From NCBI RefSeq assembly GCF_029589435.1, contig NZ_JARRAG010000001.1, positions 424,808 to 488,807 on the forward strand: DNA of 64,000 bases, given 5' to 3'. Numbering within the stretch: the first letter of the stretch is position 1; every line of letters begins with the position of its first letter. The position numbers were made by a program, and so were the translations under genes. A model generated the notes under the pieces. It was given only the letters and a program-made list of their open reading frames with translations. It was not told where the DNA came from and did not search any database. Below are positions 41,201 through 50,633 of this stretch, piece by piece. The DNA is from Paludisphaera mucosa. GTDB lineage: Bacteria > Planctomycetota > Planctomycetia > Isosphaerales > Isosphaeraceae.

Positions 41201-43576
41201 ATGAGCGTTGTCAATCAGGATCAGGACGGCGAGGACGCCCGGCCCCGGGGGCGCACGGTCCGCCCGCCCTCGTGGTTCGGCGGCGAGGACGAAGCCCCCG
41301 CGGCGCGCGGGGGGATGTTCGTCGAGGTCGTCGTCAACCGGGCGTTCGACCAGGCGCTGACCTACCACGCGCCCCGGAAACTCGTCGCGGGCATCCGCCC
41401 CGGCGTGCGGGTTCGTGTGCCGCTGGGCAAGCGGGGCGGGCTGGTCACGGGCTACTGCGTGTCGATCGGCCTGCTGCCCCCCGAGGGGCTCGACCCGGCC
41501 CGGATCAAGGACGTCGCCGAGGTCCTCGACGCCGTCCCCTTGATCGACGCCCGGATGCTCGAATTGACCCGCTGGATGGCCGGCTACTACCTCTGCTCGT
41601 GGGGCCAGGCGCTCGACGCCGTGGTCCCGGCCGGGGTCCGCAAGCAGGCCGGGACGCGGATCGGCACCTTCCTGACGGTCCCCGAGGACGCCCGCCGGGC
41701 CTGGCTCGACGGCAGCCTGGAGAAGACCCTGACCGCGAAGCAGGCGGCGGTGCTCGACGTCCTCTGCCAGCCCGACGGCGGGATGCTCACCGTCTCCGAC
41801 GTCTGCCGCCGCGCACGTTGCGGCTCGGGGGTCGTCGACGGCCTCCGCAAGGACGGCGTCATCCATACGGTCAAGCGCCGGCTGTCGCTCGAAGACTCCC
41901 GCAAGGAGGAGCCGGACGACGCCCCCCCTCCCGCGTCGGCCGAGAGTCCGACCCCGCCCCCGACGAAACCCAAACTCCTCCTGACGCCCGAGCAGCAGAA
42001 GGGGCTGGACGCCCTCGCGCCGGCCCTGCAGGGGGACGGGTTCGCGCCCTTCCTGATCTTCGGCGTGACCGGCAGCGGCAAGACCGAGGTCTACCTGTCG
42101 GCCATCGAGCAGGTCGTCGCCCGGGGCCGCGAGGCGATCGTGCTGGTCCCCGAGATCAGCCTGACGCCCCAGACGATCCGCCGCTTCCGCCGCCGCTTCA
42201 AAAAGGTCGCCGTGCTGCACAGCCACCTCAGCGACGTCGAGCGGCACCGCCACTGGCGGAGCATCGCCCAGGGCGAGGTCGACGTCGTCGTCGGGGCCCG
42301 CTCGGCCATCTTCGCCCCCACCCGGCGGCTGGGCCTGATCGTCGTCGACGAGGAGCACGAGAGCACGTTCAAGCAGGAGAGCGTCCCCCGCTACCACGCC
42401 CGCGACGTCGCCGTGAAGCGGGCCCAGCTGGAGGGCGTGCCCGTCCTGCTGGGCTCGGCGACCCCCTCGCTGGAGTCGTGGGCGAACGCCGAGCGCGGGC
42501 GGTACGTGAAGGTCGACATGCCGAGCCGGGTCGAGGGCCGCCCGATGCCGGCCGTCGAGCTGATCGACCTCCGCCACGAGAAGAACATGACCGGCGGCCT
42601 GAGCGACTCGCTGCGCAACGCCATGCACCAGGCGCTCGACGACGGCGGCCAGGTGATCCTGCTGCTGAACCGTCGCGGCTACAACACGTTCGTCATCTGC
42701 CCCAAGTGCGGCGACGTGGTCAAGTGCCGGCACTGCGACGTGGCGGCGACCTTCCACAAGGGGCGGCGGCTGCTGATCTGCCACATGTGCGACGCCGAGC
42801 GCGCCTGCCCGCCGGCCTGCCCGTCGTGCAACGCGGCGGTGCTCCACTACGGCGGGATCGGCACCGAGCGGCTGGAGCGCGAGGTCCTGATGGAGTTCCC
42901 GTTCCACGCCGCGCGGCGGATGGACTCCGACACCATGCGCCGGCACGGCAGCCACGAGGAGGCGCTGGCGGCGTTCAAGGCGGGCGACGTGCGCATCCTC
43001 CTGGGCACGCAGATGATCGCCAAGGGGCTCGACTTCCCGAACGTGACCCTGGTCGGCGTCGTCGACGCCGACGTCGCGCTCCACCTGCCCGACTTCCGCG
43101 CCGCCGAGCGGACGTTCCAGCTCGTGGCGCAGGTCGCCGGCCGGACGGGCCGCGGCGACCGCCCGGGGCGGGTGTTCGTCCAGACCTACAGCCCCGAGAG
43201 CCCGGCGATCCTCCACGCCGCGCGGCACGACTACGAGAGCTTCGTCACCCAGGAACTCCCCCAGCGCGCCGGCGGCCTCGCCTCCCCCTATGGGAGGATC
43301 GTCCGCCTCGTGGCGCGGGGCCGCGACGAGGGCCGCGTGAAGGGCTACCTCGACGAGCTGGCCGCGACCCTGCGAGCCCGCGCCGAGGCGTCGGTCCGGT
43401 TCCTGGGCCCGTGCCCCGCGCCGGTGCTGAAGATCAAGGAGGAGTTCCGGTTCCACCTCCAGCTCCGGTGCGCGACGGCCCCCCCCTTGCGCGCCCTGCT
43501 GCGCGACCTGTCCAGCCCGCCGGCCCCCCCCAAGGTGGAGCTGGCGGTGGACGTGGATCCCGTCAGCATGCTCTGA
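41201..43576 (+). CDS. priA: Primosomal protein N' (replication restart helicase PriA)
   Basis: PriA recognises stalled forks and reloads the replicative helicase. The 791-aa product has the 3'-DNA-binding domain (FVEVVVNRAFDQALTYHAP), Walker A GVTGSGKTEVYL (about 287), DEEH box in VVDEEHESTFKQE, GSATPSLES, and the zinc-binding region with four Cys pairs (CPKCGD, CRHCD, CHMCD, CPSC). Helicase motifs V and VI (GTQMIAKGLDFPNVTLV, AGRTGRG) are intact. The middle has a Pro/Ala/Glu linker of about 40 residues before the helicase. Length is slightly above the family norm (about 730). Confidence 0.95.
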   Translation: MSVVNQDQDGEDARPRGRTVRPPSWFGGEDEAPAARGGMFVEVVVNRAFDQALTYHAPRKLVAGIRPGVRVRVPLGKRGGLVTGYCVSIGLLPPEGLDPARIKDVAEVLDAVPLIDARMLELTRWMAGYYLCSWGQALDAVVPAGVRKQAGTRIGTFLTVPEDARRAWLDGSLEKTLTAKQAAVLDVLCQPDGGMLTVSDVCRRARCGSGVVDGLRKDGVIHTVKRRLSLEDSRKEEPDDAPPPASAESPTPPPTKPKLLLTPEQQKGLDALAPALQGDGFAPFLIFGVTGSGKTEVYLSAIEQVVARGREAIVLVPEISLTPQTIRRFRRRFKKVAVLHSHLSDVERHRHWRSIAQGEVDVVVGARSAIFAPTRRLGLIVVDEEHESTFKQESVPRYHARDVAVKRAQLEGVPVLLGSATPSLESWANAERGRYVKVDMPSRVEGRPMPAVELIDLRHEKNMTGGLSDSLRNAMHQALDDGGQVILLLNRRGYNTFVICPKCGDVVKCRHCDVAATFHKGRRLLICHMCDAERACPPACPSCNAAVLHYGGIGTERLEREVLMEFPFHAARRMDSDTMRRHGSHEEALAAFKAGDVRILLGTQMIAKGLDFPNVTLVGVVDADVALHLPDFRAAERTFQLVAQVAGRTGRGDRPGRVFVQTYSPESPAILHAARHDYESFVTQELPQRAGGLASPYGRIVRLVARGRDEGRVKGYLDELAATLRARAEASVRFLGPCPAPVLKIKEEFRFHLQLRCATAPPLRALLRDLSSPPAPPKVELAVDVDPVSML

Positions 43577-43988
43577 CCGGGCGCAAGCGCTCGGCATTCC
43601 GGCCGGCGAAGATCAGGGCAATTCCGACAATCCGGGCCAAACTCGCGTTTACAGGTCGGGCGACCGCGAGTATTCTCCCCGCCGTTGGCTCACATCTCGG
43701 ACACCCAGACGATGAGACTCATGGCGGAGTCCTCGGAGGCGGGCATGGATGCGAAAGAACACCGCTCTCATCCATCCCTTCCATCCCAGACCCGCCCGGA
43801 TCTCGTCGGCCCCCCAGGGGCTCTTCCGGGAAGCTCGTCCGAGTCGTGATCCCCGTGTCTCGCGACGTCCGAACCGCACCGCGCCGAGTCTCTTTCGACC
43901 GGGCGAGGCCGTCACGACGCGAGTCAGACATGCGACCGAGGGACCAGGATTGCGTCGTGACAATCCAAATCTTGTTCAGGAGGAAGAG
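43577..43988. other. Long leader region of the PEP-CTERM gene
   Basis: The gap between priA and the PEP-CTERM gene holds the promoter at 43648-43676 and then about 305 bases of leader. I see no supported gene; in-frame codons upstream of 43989 give an Arg/Pro-rich unnatural extension. The leader could carry RNA structure, but I cannot name a riboswitch class. Confidence 0.4.
43648..43676 (+). promoter_or_regulatory. Probable promoter of the first PEP-CTERM gene
   Basis: TTTACA (43648-43653) and TATTCT (43671-43676) with a 17-base spacer match sigma-70 well and stand out in GC-rich DNA. They lie just after priA, about 310 bases before the ATG. Confidence 0.45.
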
Positions 43989-44645
43989 ATGAGCATGACT
44001 AAGGGGTTGACGAGGCTGCGATCCGCGGTCATCGCCCTAGGGCTGGTCGCGGGCGTCGGGACCGGGGCCGCCGAGGGCGCCGCGATCCTCAAGTATCAGA
44101 CCGCCACCGCGATCGACCTGAGCAAGGGGATCAGCGGCCCCAACCTGATCAGCTTCACGCCGGCCACCGCCGCGGGCGTGGACCTGGCGTCGGGCTCGGT
44201 CAACGCCGGCCTGGGGACCTTCGTCGTGGCCCCGCCGGCCGCCGGCGCGTCGACGACGTACGACAACGTCAAGTTCGCGATCACCTTCCTGCCGCAGGAC
44301 CTCAACGGCAACCCGATCGCCAGCCTCTCGACGGTGATCACCGGCGTCCTGAACGGCGTGATCGACAGCCCCTACCACTCGACGGTGACCGCCACCTTCG
44401 ACGCCCCGGACGGCAGCCTGGACCTGGGCACGCAGAAGATCACCCTCAGCTTCCCCAAGGGCGACAAGCTGCTGGTCCCCTCGCAGTCGAACAGCGGCCT
44501 GACGACGGCCGAGGCCCTGATCACCTCGACCCCCGGCTCCGAGGCCCCGGTGCCCGAGCCCAGCACGATCGCCCTGGTGCTCACCACCCTGGGCGGCCTC
44601 GGCCTCCGGCAGTACGTCTCCGGCCGCCGCGTCAAGCAGGCCTGA
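43989..44645 (+). CDS. PEP-CTERM sorting-domain protein
   Basis: 218 aa. ATG 43989 follows CAGGAGGAAGAG. A signal peptide (MSMTKGLTRLRSAVIALGLVAG, cleaved near EGA-A) leads to a beta-rich mature domain with many Thr, Ser and Gly. The C-terminus is a PEP-CTERM signal: VPEPSTIALVLTTLGGLGL and then RRVKQA. Such proteins are cut and sorted by an exosortase and are often tied to exopolysaccharide. No exosortase is in the window. A hairpin terminator follows. Confidence 0.87.
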   Translation: MSMTKGLTRLRSAVIALGLVAGVGTGAAEGAAILKYQTATAIDLSKGISGPNLISFTPATAAGVDLASGSVNAGLGTFVVAPPAAGASTTYDNVKFAITFLPQDLNGNPIASLSTVITGVLNGVIDSPYHSTVTATFDAPDGSLDLGTQKITLSFPKGDKLLVPSQSNSGLTTAEALITSTPGSEAPVPEPSTIALVLTTLGGLGLRQYVSGRRVKQA

Positions 44646-44713
44646 GCCCCGCCCGCGACGGCCTCGCTCTTCCCGACCGAACACGCGCGACTTCCCTCCG
44701 GACCCCCGGCGAT

Positions 44714-44735
44714 CCCCCGATCGGCCGGGGGTTTT
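44714..44735 (+). terminator. Rho-independent terminator after the PEP-CTERM gene
   Basis: CCCCCG (44714-44719) pairs with CGGGGG (44726-44731), followed directly by TTTT. It lies 70 bases after the stop. Confidence 0.7.
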
Positions 44736-44902
44736 CGCGCGCCCGCGGTCTGCGCCTTGTCGACGGGCCGGGCCGGTCCCATGATTGATGGGGTCGCGGG
44801 GCCGGAGGGCGGCCGGCCCGGCGGCCTTTTCGGCGTTCGACGGTCCGGCCGGGGTCGGGGCGTCGCCTAATAGAGAAGTGGACGCGAGTAGGGGCGATCT
44901 TC

Positions 44903-45571
44903 ATGGCCGAAGGGCCGATCGAGCTGTTGTCGAGGGCCCGCGCCGGCGAGACCGAGGCGCTCGGCGAGCTGTGCGCGCTGTACCGGAACTACCTGCGGAT
45001 GGTCGTCCGGACCGGCCTGGGGCCTCGGCTCCGGGAGCGCCTGGAGCTGTCCGACGTGGTCCAGGAGGCCCTGGTCGAGGTCGTCCGCCAGTTCCCTCAG
45101 TTCACCGGCCAGAACGAGGCCGCGCTGGTGGGATGGCTGCGTCGGCTGGTGGGCCAGAAGCTCGCCGACCTGGGCCGCTACCACAGCCGCACGAAGCGCG
45201 CCGGGGGCGTCGCCGCGGTCCCGCTGGACGCCCCCTGGGACGGCGGCCGGGGGGACGACCCGGGCGAGCCGGGCGCGGGGCGGCTGCTCGACATGCTCGC
45301 CCTCAGCCAGACCAGCCCGAGCGAGGTCGTCAGCCGCCGCGAGTTGATCGTCCTGCTGGCCGACGCCCTGGCCGCGCTGCCGGTGGGGGAGGCCGACGTC
45401 CTCTGGCTCTACCACGCCGAGAACCTCTCGTTCGAGGCCATCGGCGACCGGATGGGGCTGACCCGGAAGTCGGTCCGAGGCGTCTGGGCCCGGGGGCTCA
45501 AGCGCCTGAAACGTTCGCTCGAAGGCCCGCCTGGCGGATCGTTGAGGTACGAAGATGGCTCAGCCGGTTGA
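44903..45571 (+). CDS. ECF-type RNA polymerase sigma factor
   Basis: The 222-aa product has region 2 (LYRNYLRMVVRTGLG, LELSDVVQEALVEVV, FPQF) and region 4 (LPVGEADVLWLYHAENLSFEAIGDRMGL, then a recognition helix). No anti-sigma gene follows; instead its end overlaps the start of a Ser/Thr kinase gene by 17 bases. This is the arrangement of the planctomycete ECF groups thought to be controlled by phosphorylation through an adjacent kinase (established as a pattern; regulation here is inferred). Confidence 0.9.
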   Translation: MAEGPIELLSRARAGETEALGELCALYRNYLRMVVRTGLGPRLRERLELSDVVQEALVEVVRQFPQFTGQNEAALVGWLRRLVGQKLADLGRYHSRTKRAGGVAAVPLDAPWDGGRGDDPGEPGAGRLLDMLALSQTSPSEVVSRRELIVLLADALAALPVGEADVLWLYHAENLSFEAIGDRMGLTRKSVRGVWARGLKRLKRSLEGPPGGSLRYEDGSAG

Positions 45572-48500
45572 CGACGAGGCCTCCGACGTCGCCCCGCTCG
45601 ACGAGGACGAACGCCTGGGCGAGGCGATCGAGCTCTACCTGGAGCTGGTCGAGCGCGGCGAGGCCCCGCCGGCCGAGACGTTCGCCGCCCGCTACGGCGA
45701 GATCGAGGAAGACGTGCGCGCCGCCCTGGAGGGCCTCGAGCTGGTCCACGGCCTCGTCGGCGGCGGCAGCGGCTCGGGCGGGGGCTCGGGGCCGGGCCGG
45801 AACCTGGAATCGGGCCGGCGGATCGCCGGCTACCGGGTGGTCCGCGAGCTGGGCCGCGGCGGGATGGGGACCGTGTACGAGGCCGTCCACGTCGGCCTCG
45901 ACCGCCCGGTCGCGCTCAAGGTGCTGGGGACGCTCGCCGCGCCCGACTCCTCGGCCCGCCGCCGCTTCCTGAACGAGGCCCGGGTCGCCGCCGGCCTGCA
46001 CCACACCCACATCGTCCCGGTCTTCGACGTCGGCCAGGTCGGCGGCCTCTGCTACTACGCGATGCAGCGGATCGAGGGGAGCGGCCTCGACCGGGTCGTC
46101 CGCTGGTTGCGCAAGGAGCGAGGGGCCGGCGGCGGCCGCTCCAGCGAGCCCGGGGGCCGCGCCGGCTCGTCGTCGGCCTCGAAGCTCGTCCGGGCCTGGG
46201 CTCGCGCCTCGTCGGGCGTGATCTGGCCCCGGCCCGCGGCCGCGTCCCCGGCGAAGCCGCTCCGGCTCCCGAACGCGGCCCTCGACGACGCCACCCCGGC
46301 CTGGTCCGAGAGCCGCGTCCTGCTGGGCCTCTCGCGCCCGGCCGGCTCGCCGGCCTCGCTCTCCTCGCGCCCCCGCGAGGAAGACGCCGGGCCCCCGTTC
46401 GAGCCCCCCCGCGGCTCGTCGTACTTCCGCTGGGCGGCCCGCGTCGGCATGCAGGCGGCCGAGGCGCTCGACCACGCCCACCAGCACGGGGTCATCCACC
46501 GCGACGTCAAGCCCTCGAACCTGCTCATCGACGCCGAGGGCTCGATCTGGGTCGCCGACTTCGGCCTCGCCCGCCGGCTGGCCGACCCGGGCCTGACCCA
46601 GCACGACGGGATGCTCGGCACCCCCCGCTACATGAGCCCCGAGCAGGGCCGCACCGGCGTCATCGACGGCCGCACCGACGTCTACAGCCTGGGCGCGACC
46701 CTCTACGAGCTGCTGACGCTGCGGCCCCCGTTCGACGGCTCCAGCGCCGCCGAGCTGCTCGACCAGATCGCCGGCCGCGAGCCGGCCCCGCCCCGCGCGA
46801 TCGACCCCCGGATCCCCCGCGACCTGGAGACGATCGTCCTGAAGTCGCTCTCCAAGCGGCCCGCCGACCGCTACGCCACGGCCGCCGAGCAGGCCGCCGA
46901 CCTGGCCCGCTTCCTCAACCGCGAGCCCGTGAAGGCGCGGCGGATCAGCCTGGCGGGCCGGGCCTGGCGGGTGGTGCGGCGACACCCGGGGATCAGCTCG
47001 GTCACGGCCGCCGCCAGCCTGATCATCCTGGCCGTGGCCACGTTCTCCTATCAGCGGGTCGTCAGGGAGCGCGACCGCTTCGAGCAGGAGCGCGACCTGA
47101 AGGTCGAGGCCCTGAATCGGGCCGACGCGGCGCTGGCGAAGACGGAGGAGGCGGTCCGCGAGACCCAGGCCGCCTGGCGGATGGAACTCTGGCGGCACGC
47201 CGAGCTGGTCCGCCGCACCAACACGCCCGACCGCCGCGCCGCGGGGTTGGACCTGCTGAAGAAGTCGGCCGCGCTCGGGCCCGAGCCGGCGATGAAGGCG
47301 AGGCTGCGGAACGAGGCCGCCGAATTCCTGACGCTCCGCGACATCGAGGCCCGCGTCGACCTGGCGACCGGCCCGAGCCGCGACGTCGTGCTGGGCGCGG
47401 CCGGCTCGCGACTGGTCACCCTCTCCAACGCGGTCGGCGGCGAGGAGCTGGCGTTCTGGGACCTGGGCTGCGGCCGCCGAGGCGACGGCATCCCGCTCCC
47501 CCGGGTCGATTCCCGCGACGAGCCCCCCTCGCAGGGCGGACCGGGCGGGCCCCCGCGCGGCGGCCCGCCGGGAGGCGGCGGCGGGGGTGGCGGCGGCCCG
47601 AACGGCCGTCGCGGCGGCGGGGGAGGCGACAGGCTCGTCTCCTGCGGCGCGAGCCTCGCGGTCGTCCCCCAGGGGGGATCCTCGATCCTGATCCTCGACG
47701 CCTCGACCGGCGGCGTGGTCCGCGAGCTGAATCGGGGCGTCGGCCGCGTCGTGGGCGTCTTCGGCGAGCCGACCGGCAAGCGGCTGGCGGCCGTCGAGGC
47801 CGAGGCGAACTTCTCCGAACGTCCGTTTCAGCCCGACGACCCGGCGGCCCGCGTCGCGTACCACGTCGCGCTCTGGGACCTCGAACACGCCGACGCCCAG
47901 CCCGTCGTCCTCGCGCTGGACACCGAGGGACGCCGGCCCTGGCCGCCCCTGATCGCCGTCTCGGTCGACGGCAAGACGCTGGCCGCGTCGGCCTGGGGCG
48001 GGACTTCGATCAAGCTGATCTCGACCGACGACGGCCGCGAGCTGCGCGTGATCGAGGCGCCGGCCGACGTCCGGGCGCTGGCGCTGGGCGGGCGCGACCT
48101 GCTGGCCGCGGCGTCCGAGGGGGCGATCCAGATCTGGAACCTGGCGAACCCCGACGCCGCCGCCTACGTCACCAGCCTCGCCTCGTCGCAAGGCAGCGCC
48201 TACCGGATCCAGTTCAACCCCGGGGGGACGCTCCTGGCCGCCGCCACCGGCCCGCAGGTCGAGCTCTGGGACGCCCTGACGCACAAGATCGTCGCGGTCA
48301 TGCCGAGCGCCGAAATGGTCACCGACCTGGCCTTCTCGTCGGACGGCCGCACCCTGGCGGCCGGCGGGCTGAGCGTGTCCACCTCGTACTGGAGGATCCG
48401 CGAGCCCGTGGTGCGGACCCAGATCGGCGGGCTCGCGTCCCGGCCGGCCTCGATCGCCTTCCGCGACGACGGCCTGCTGGCGATCGGCGACATCGCCGGC

Positions 48501-49637
48501 GACCTCTGGCTCTGGGGCGACGCCCGGGGAGCCTCTCCGGGGGCCGGCGCGCCCTATCGCCTGGCCATGCCCGACCCCGGCGCGCCCCCGGAGCCGTCGA
48601 CCCGCAAGGATGAGGCCCGGACGCCGGCCGCCGATCCGGGCGCGGCGCGGGCCCGCGACCGCGTCCCGTTCCGCCCGCTCGCCTCGACCTTCCTCGCCGC
48701 CGGGGACCTCGTCGCCCACGACGCCCAGGGCCTGGAGATCTGGCCCGCGAGCATGACGCCGGACCGGAAGCCGACCCGCATCGAGCTGCCCCACCCCCAG
48801 GCGGGCGGGAGGGGGCCGATCTGGGGGTTCTGGCCCCTGACCCGGACCGCCGACGGCCGGACCTTGGCCCTCAGCCGCGGCCGCTCGGTCTACCTCTGGG
48901 ACGCCGAACGGCCCGACCGGGCGATCCCCGTGACCCGCGTCGACGAGCCTCCCGCCCCCCCCATCCTCCCCTGGGCGCTCGCCTTCGGCTCGCACGACGG
49001 CCCCCGGGGGCGGGGGCCCGGCGGCGGCGAAGGGGGCTCGCCGCGACCCGACGAGGATCGGCCGCCGCCCGCATCGCGGCCGCGGATCCTCCAGCTCTCG
49101 CCCTCGGCCGATCGGCTCTACCTGCTGTTCGACGGTCCGTCGCCCGTCCAGCTCCAGGCCTGGACGCTGGTGCGGGCCGAAGGCTGCGCCGAGGCGAAGC
49201 TCGCGTCCTGGGGCGACGCGCCGCCCGAGAACGCCGCGACGATCGCCCTGAGCCCGGACGGCCGGCTGCTGGCGATCGGCGACCACGCCGGCGCCGTCGT
49301 CCTGATGGATGCGACCCGGCTGACGGTGCTGGGCCGGATCGCCCCCCGCCCCGACGAGCCGGAGACCCTGGCGACGGCCCTGGCCTTCGCCCCCGACGGC
49401 CGTCGGCTCGCGGTCGGCTCGCAGCAGGGCGTCGTGCAGTTCTGGGACGTCGTCGACCCGAGGTCGCCGCACCCGGCGTTCCGCCTCCCCGGCCAGGGGG
49501 GCAAGACCATCTCCCTCGCCTTCCAGCCCGACGGCCGCCGCCTGGCGGTCCTCGGCCTCGGCCTCGAGCCCCTCGTCGAGCTCTGGGACCTCGTCGCCTT
49601 CGAGGACGAGCTGCAGCGGCTCGCCCTCCGCGACTGA
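45555..49637 (+). CDS. Transmembrane Ser/Thr protein kinase with WD40 repeats
   Basis: 1360 aa. The Hanks-type kinase domain has the glycine loop LGRGGMGTVYEA (99-110), Lys122, HRDVKPSN (315-322), DFGLAR (335-340) and GTPRYMSPEQ. About 100 residues of Arg/Ser/Pro-rich sequence (185-288) are inserted between the hinge and the catalytic loop. A membrane helix lies near residue 490 (ISSVTAAASLIILAVATF). The outside part carries degenerate WD40 repeats (LAFSSDGRTLAAGG, LAFAPDGRRLAVGSQQG) with a Gly-rich stretch near 660-690. It overlaps the ECF sigma gene by 17 bases and likely controls it. Confidence 0.92.
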   Translation: MAQPVDDEASDVAPLDEDERLGEAIELYLELVERGEAPPAETFAARYGEIEEDVRAALEGLELVHGLVGGGSGSGGGSGPGRNLESGRRIAGYRVVRELGRGGMGTVYEAVHVGLDRPVALKVLGTLAAPDSSARRRFLNEARVAAGLHHTHIVPVFDVGQVGGLCYYAMQRIEGSGLDRVVRWLRKERGAGGGRSSEPGGRAGSSSASKLVRAWARASSGVIWPRPAAASPAKPLRLPNAALDDATPAWSESRVLLGLSRPAGSPASLSSRPREEDAGPPFEPPRGSSYFRWAARVGMQAAEALDHAHQHGVIHRDVKPSNLLIDAEGSIWVADFGLARRLADPGLTQHDGMLGTPRYMSPEQGRTGVIDGRTDVYSLGATLYELLTLRPPFDGSSAAELLDQIAGREPAPPRAIDPRIPRDLETIVLKSLSKRPADRYATAAEQAADLARFLNREPVKARRISLAGRAWRVVRRHPGISSVTAAASLIILAVATFSYQRVVRERDRFEQERDLKVEALNRADAALAKTEEAVRETQAAWRMELWRHAELVRRTNTPDRRAAGLDLLKKSAALGPEPAMKARLRNEAAEFLTLRDIEARVDLATGPSRDVVLGAAGSRLVTLSNAVGGEELAFWDLGCGRRGDGIPLPRVDSRDEPPSQGGPGGPPRGGPPGGGGGGGGGPNGRRGGGGGDRLVSCGASLAVVPQGGSSILILDASTGGVVRELNRGVGRVVGVFGEPTGKRLAAVEAEANFSERPFQPDDPAARVAYHVALWDLEHADAQPVVLALDTEGRRPWPPLIAVSVDGKTLAASAWGGTSIKLISTDDGRELRVIEAPADVRALALGGRDLLAAASEGAIQIWNLANPDAAAYVTSLASSQGSAYRIQFNPGGTLLAAATGPQVELWDALTHKIVAVMPSAEMVTDLAFSSDGRTLAAGGLSVSTSYWRIREPVVRTQIGGLASRPASIAFRDDGLLAIGDIAGDLWLWGDARGASPGAGAPYRLAMPDPGAPPEPSTRKDEARTPAADPGAARARDRVPFRPLASTFLAAGDLVAHDAQGLEIWPASMTPDRKPTRIELPHPQAGGRGPIWGFWPLTRTADGRTLALSRGRSVYLWDAERPDRAIPVTRVDEPPAPPILPWALAFGSHDGPRGRGPGGGEGGSPRPDEDRPPPASRPRILQLSPSADRLYLLFDGPSPVQLQAWTLVRAEGCAEAKLASWGDAPPENAATIALSPDGRLLAIGDHAGAVVLMDATRLTVLGRIAPRPDEPETLATALAFAPDGRRLAVGSQQGVVQFWDVVDPRSPHPAFRLPGQGGKTISLAFQPDGRRLAVLGLGLEPLVELWDLVAFEDELQRLALRD

Positions 49638-49845
49638 CGCCTCCCGCCGCGTCGCCGGAAATCCACGCGTCCCGGCCGCCCGTCGCTTTCCGGCGGCGCG
49701 CGCCGCCGGGCTTGCGCGCGCCGTGGCAAGTCGGCGACGGGTCGTCCCGGCCCCGTCCCGACGGCGTAGATTCCGTGCAGTCATGGATCAGGTGAAAGGA
49801 ATCGGATACGCGGAAAGCCGTTCAAGACTGGGAAATCAATTGAAC

Positions 49846-50559
49846 ATGCGCAAAATTCTCAATGGTATGGCGGCCGTGGTTTTGGGAGCCGGCTTGGCGA
49901 TGGGCCCGGCCCGGGCGGACTCGACGTTCACGAGCCAGTTCCAGGGGGGGCCGGGCGTCAACATCACGTATTCGACCGGCAGCGGCACGGCCTCGGAGGG
50001 GACGGCGGCCGGTCCCTTCACGCTGACGCCGACCAGCCCCTCGGGCTCGGCGCTCGACGCCTTCTGCGTCTCGCCCGACGTCCAGGTCGGCTGGGGCCCG
50101 GACGTGATCCACACCAGCTCGGTCCTCAGCCTCAACACGGTCGGCCAATCCTTCTTCACCCACTCGAACTACGCCGACGTCGGCAACCGCCTGGCCTTCC
50201 TGCTGGTCAGCCACGGCGGCGGCGACGTGAACACCGACGCGGCCCTGGCGCTGTCGATCTGGTACACGATGGACAAGAACTTCAGCTACACCGGCGCCGA
50301 CTCCACGGTCGCCGGACTGTACACCAGCTACATCAGCTTCGCCGGATACGACTCCTCGACCCTCTACGGCGGGTCGGACGCCAAGCTGTTCGTCGTCGAT
50401 CCGGCCGGGTCGTACCAGAACCTGATCGGGATCACGAGCCAGAGCTTCGTTCCCGAGCCGTCGAGCGTGATCTCGGCCGCCGTCGGCATGTCGGCGTCCG
50501 GGCTGTTCGTCCTCCGCCGCGCCCGCCGTCGCAAGGGCGCGGCGCGGTCGGCCGCTTGA
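49846..50559 (+). CDS. PEP-CTERM sorting-domain protein
   Basis: The 237-aa product from ATG 49846 begins MRKILNGMAAVVLGAGLAM with cleavage near ARA-D. An in-frame ATG at 49783 is possible, and neither has a strong ribosome binding site. The mature domain is rich in Ser, Thr, Gly and Tyr and contains one Cys. The C-terminal sorting signal is VPEPSSVISAAVGMSASGLFVL followed by an Arg-rich tail. Its sequence is not similar to the PEP-CTERM protein at 43989 outside the signal. Confidence 0.85.
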   Translation: MRKILNGMAAVVLGAGLAMGPARADSTFTSQFQGGPGVNITYSTGSGTASEGTAAGPFTLTPTSPSGSALDAFCVSPDVQVGWGPDVIHTSSVLSLNTVGQSFFTHSNYADVGNRLAFLLVSHGGGDVNTDAALALSIWYTMDKNFSYTGADSTVAGLYTSYISFAGYDSSTLYGGSDAKLFVVDPAGSYQNLIGITSQSFVPEPSSVISAAVGMSASGLFVLRRARRRKGAARSAA

Positions 50560-50581
50560 AGAGTCCGGCTTCGAAACACGA

Positions 50582-50613
50582 CGGCCCCGCCCCTTCTCGG
50601 GTGCGGGGCCGTC
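50582..50613. terminator. Bidirectional hairpin between convergent genes
   Basis: ACGGCCCCGC (50582-50591) pairs perfectly with GCGGGGCCGT (50604-50613) over a 12-base loop, between the stops of the PEP-CTERM and oxidoreductase genes. No long T run is present, but the position fits a shared terminator. Confidence 0.5.
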
Positions 50614-50633
50614 CGCGTTCGAAGGGTCGAGGA

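Noticed and set aside
45498-49784. A 1428-codon minus-strand open frame over the kinase gene
   Set aside because: It is a shadow of the well-supported WD40 kinase, with Arg/Gly/Ala-rich composition and no domain.
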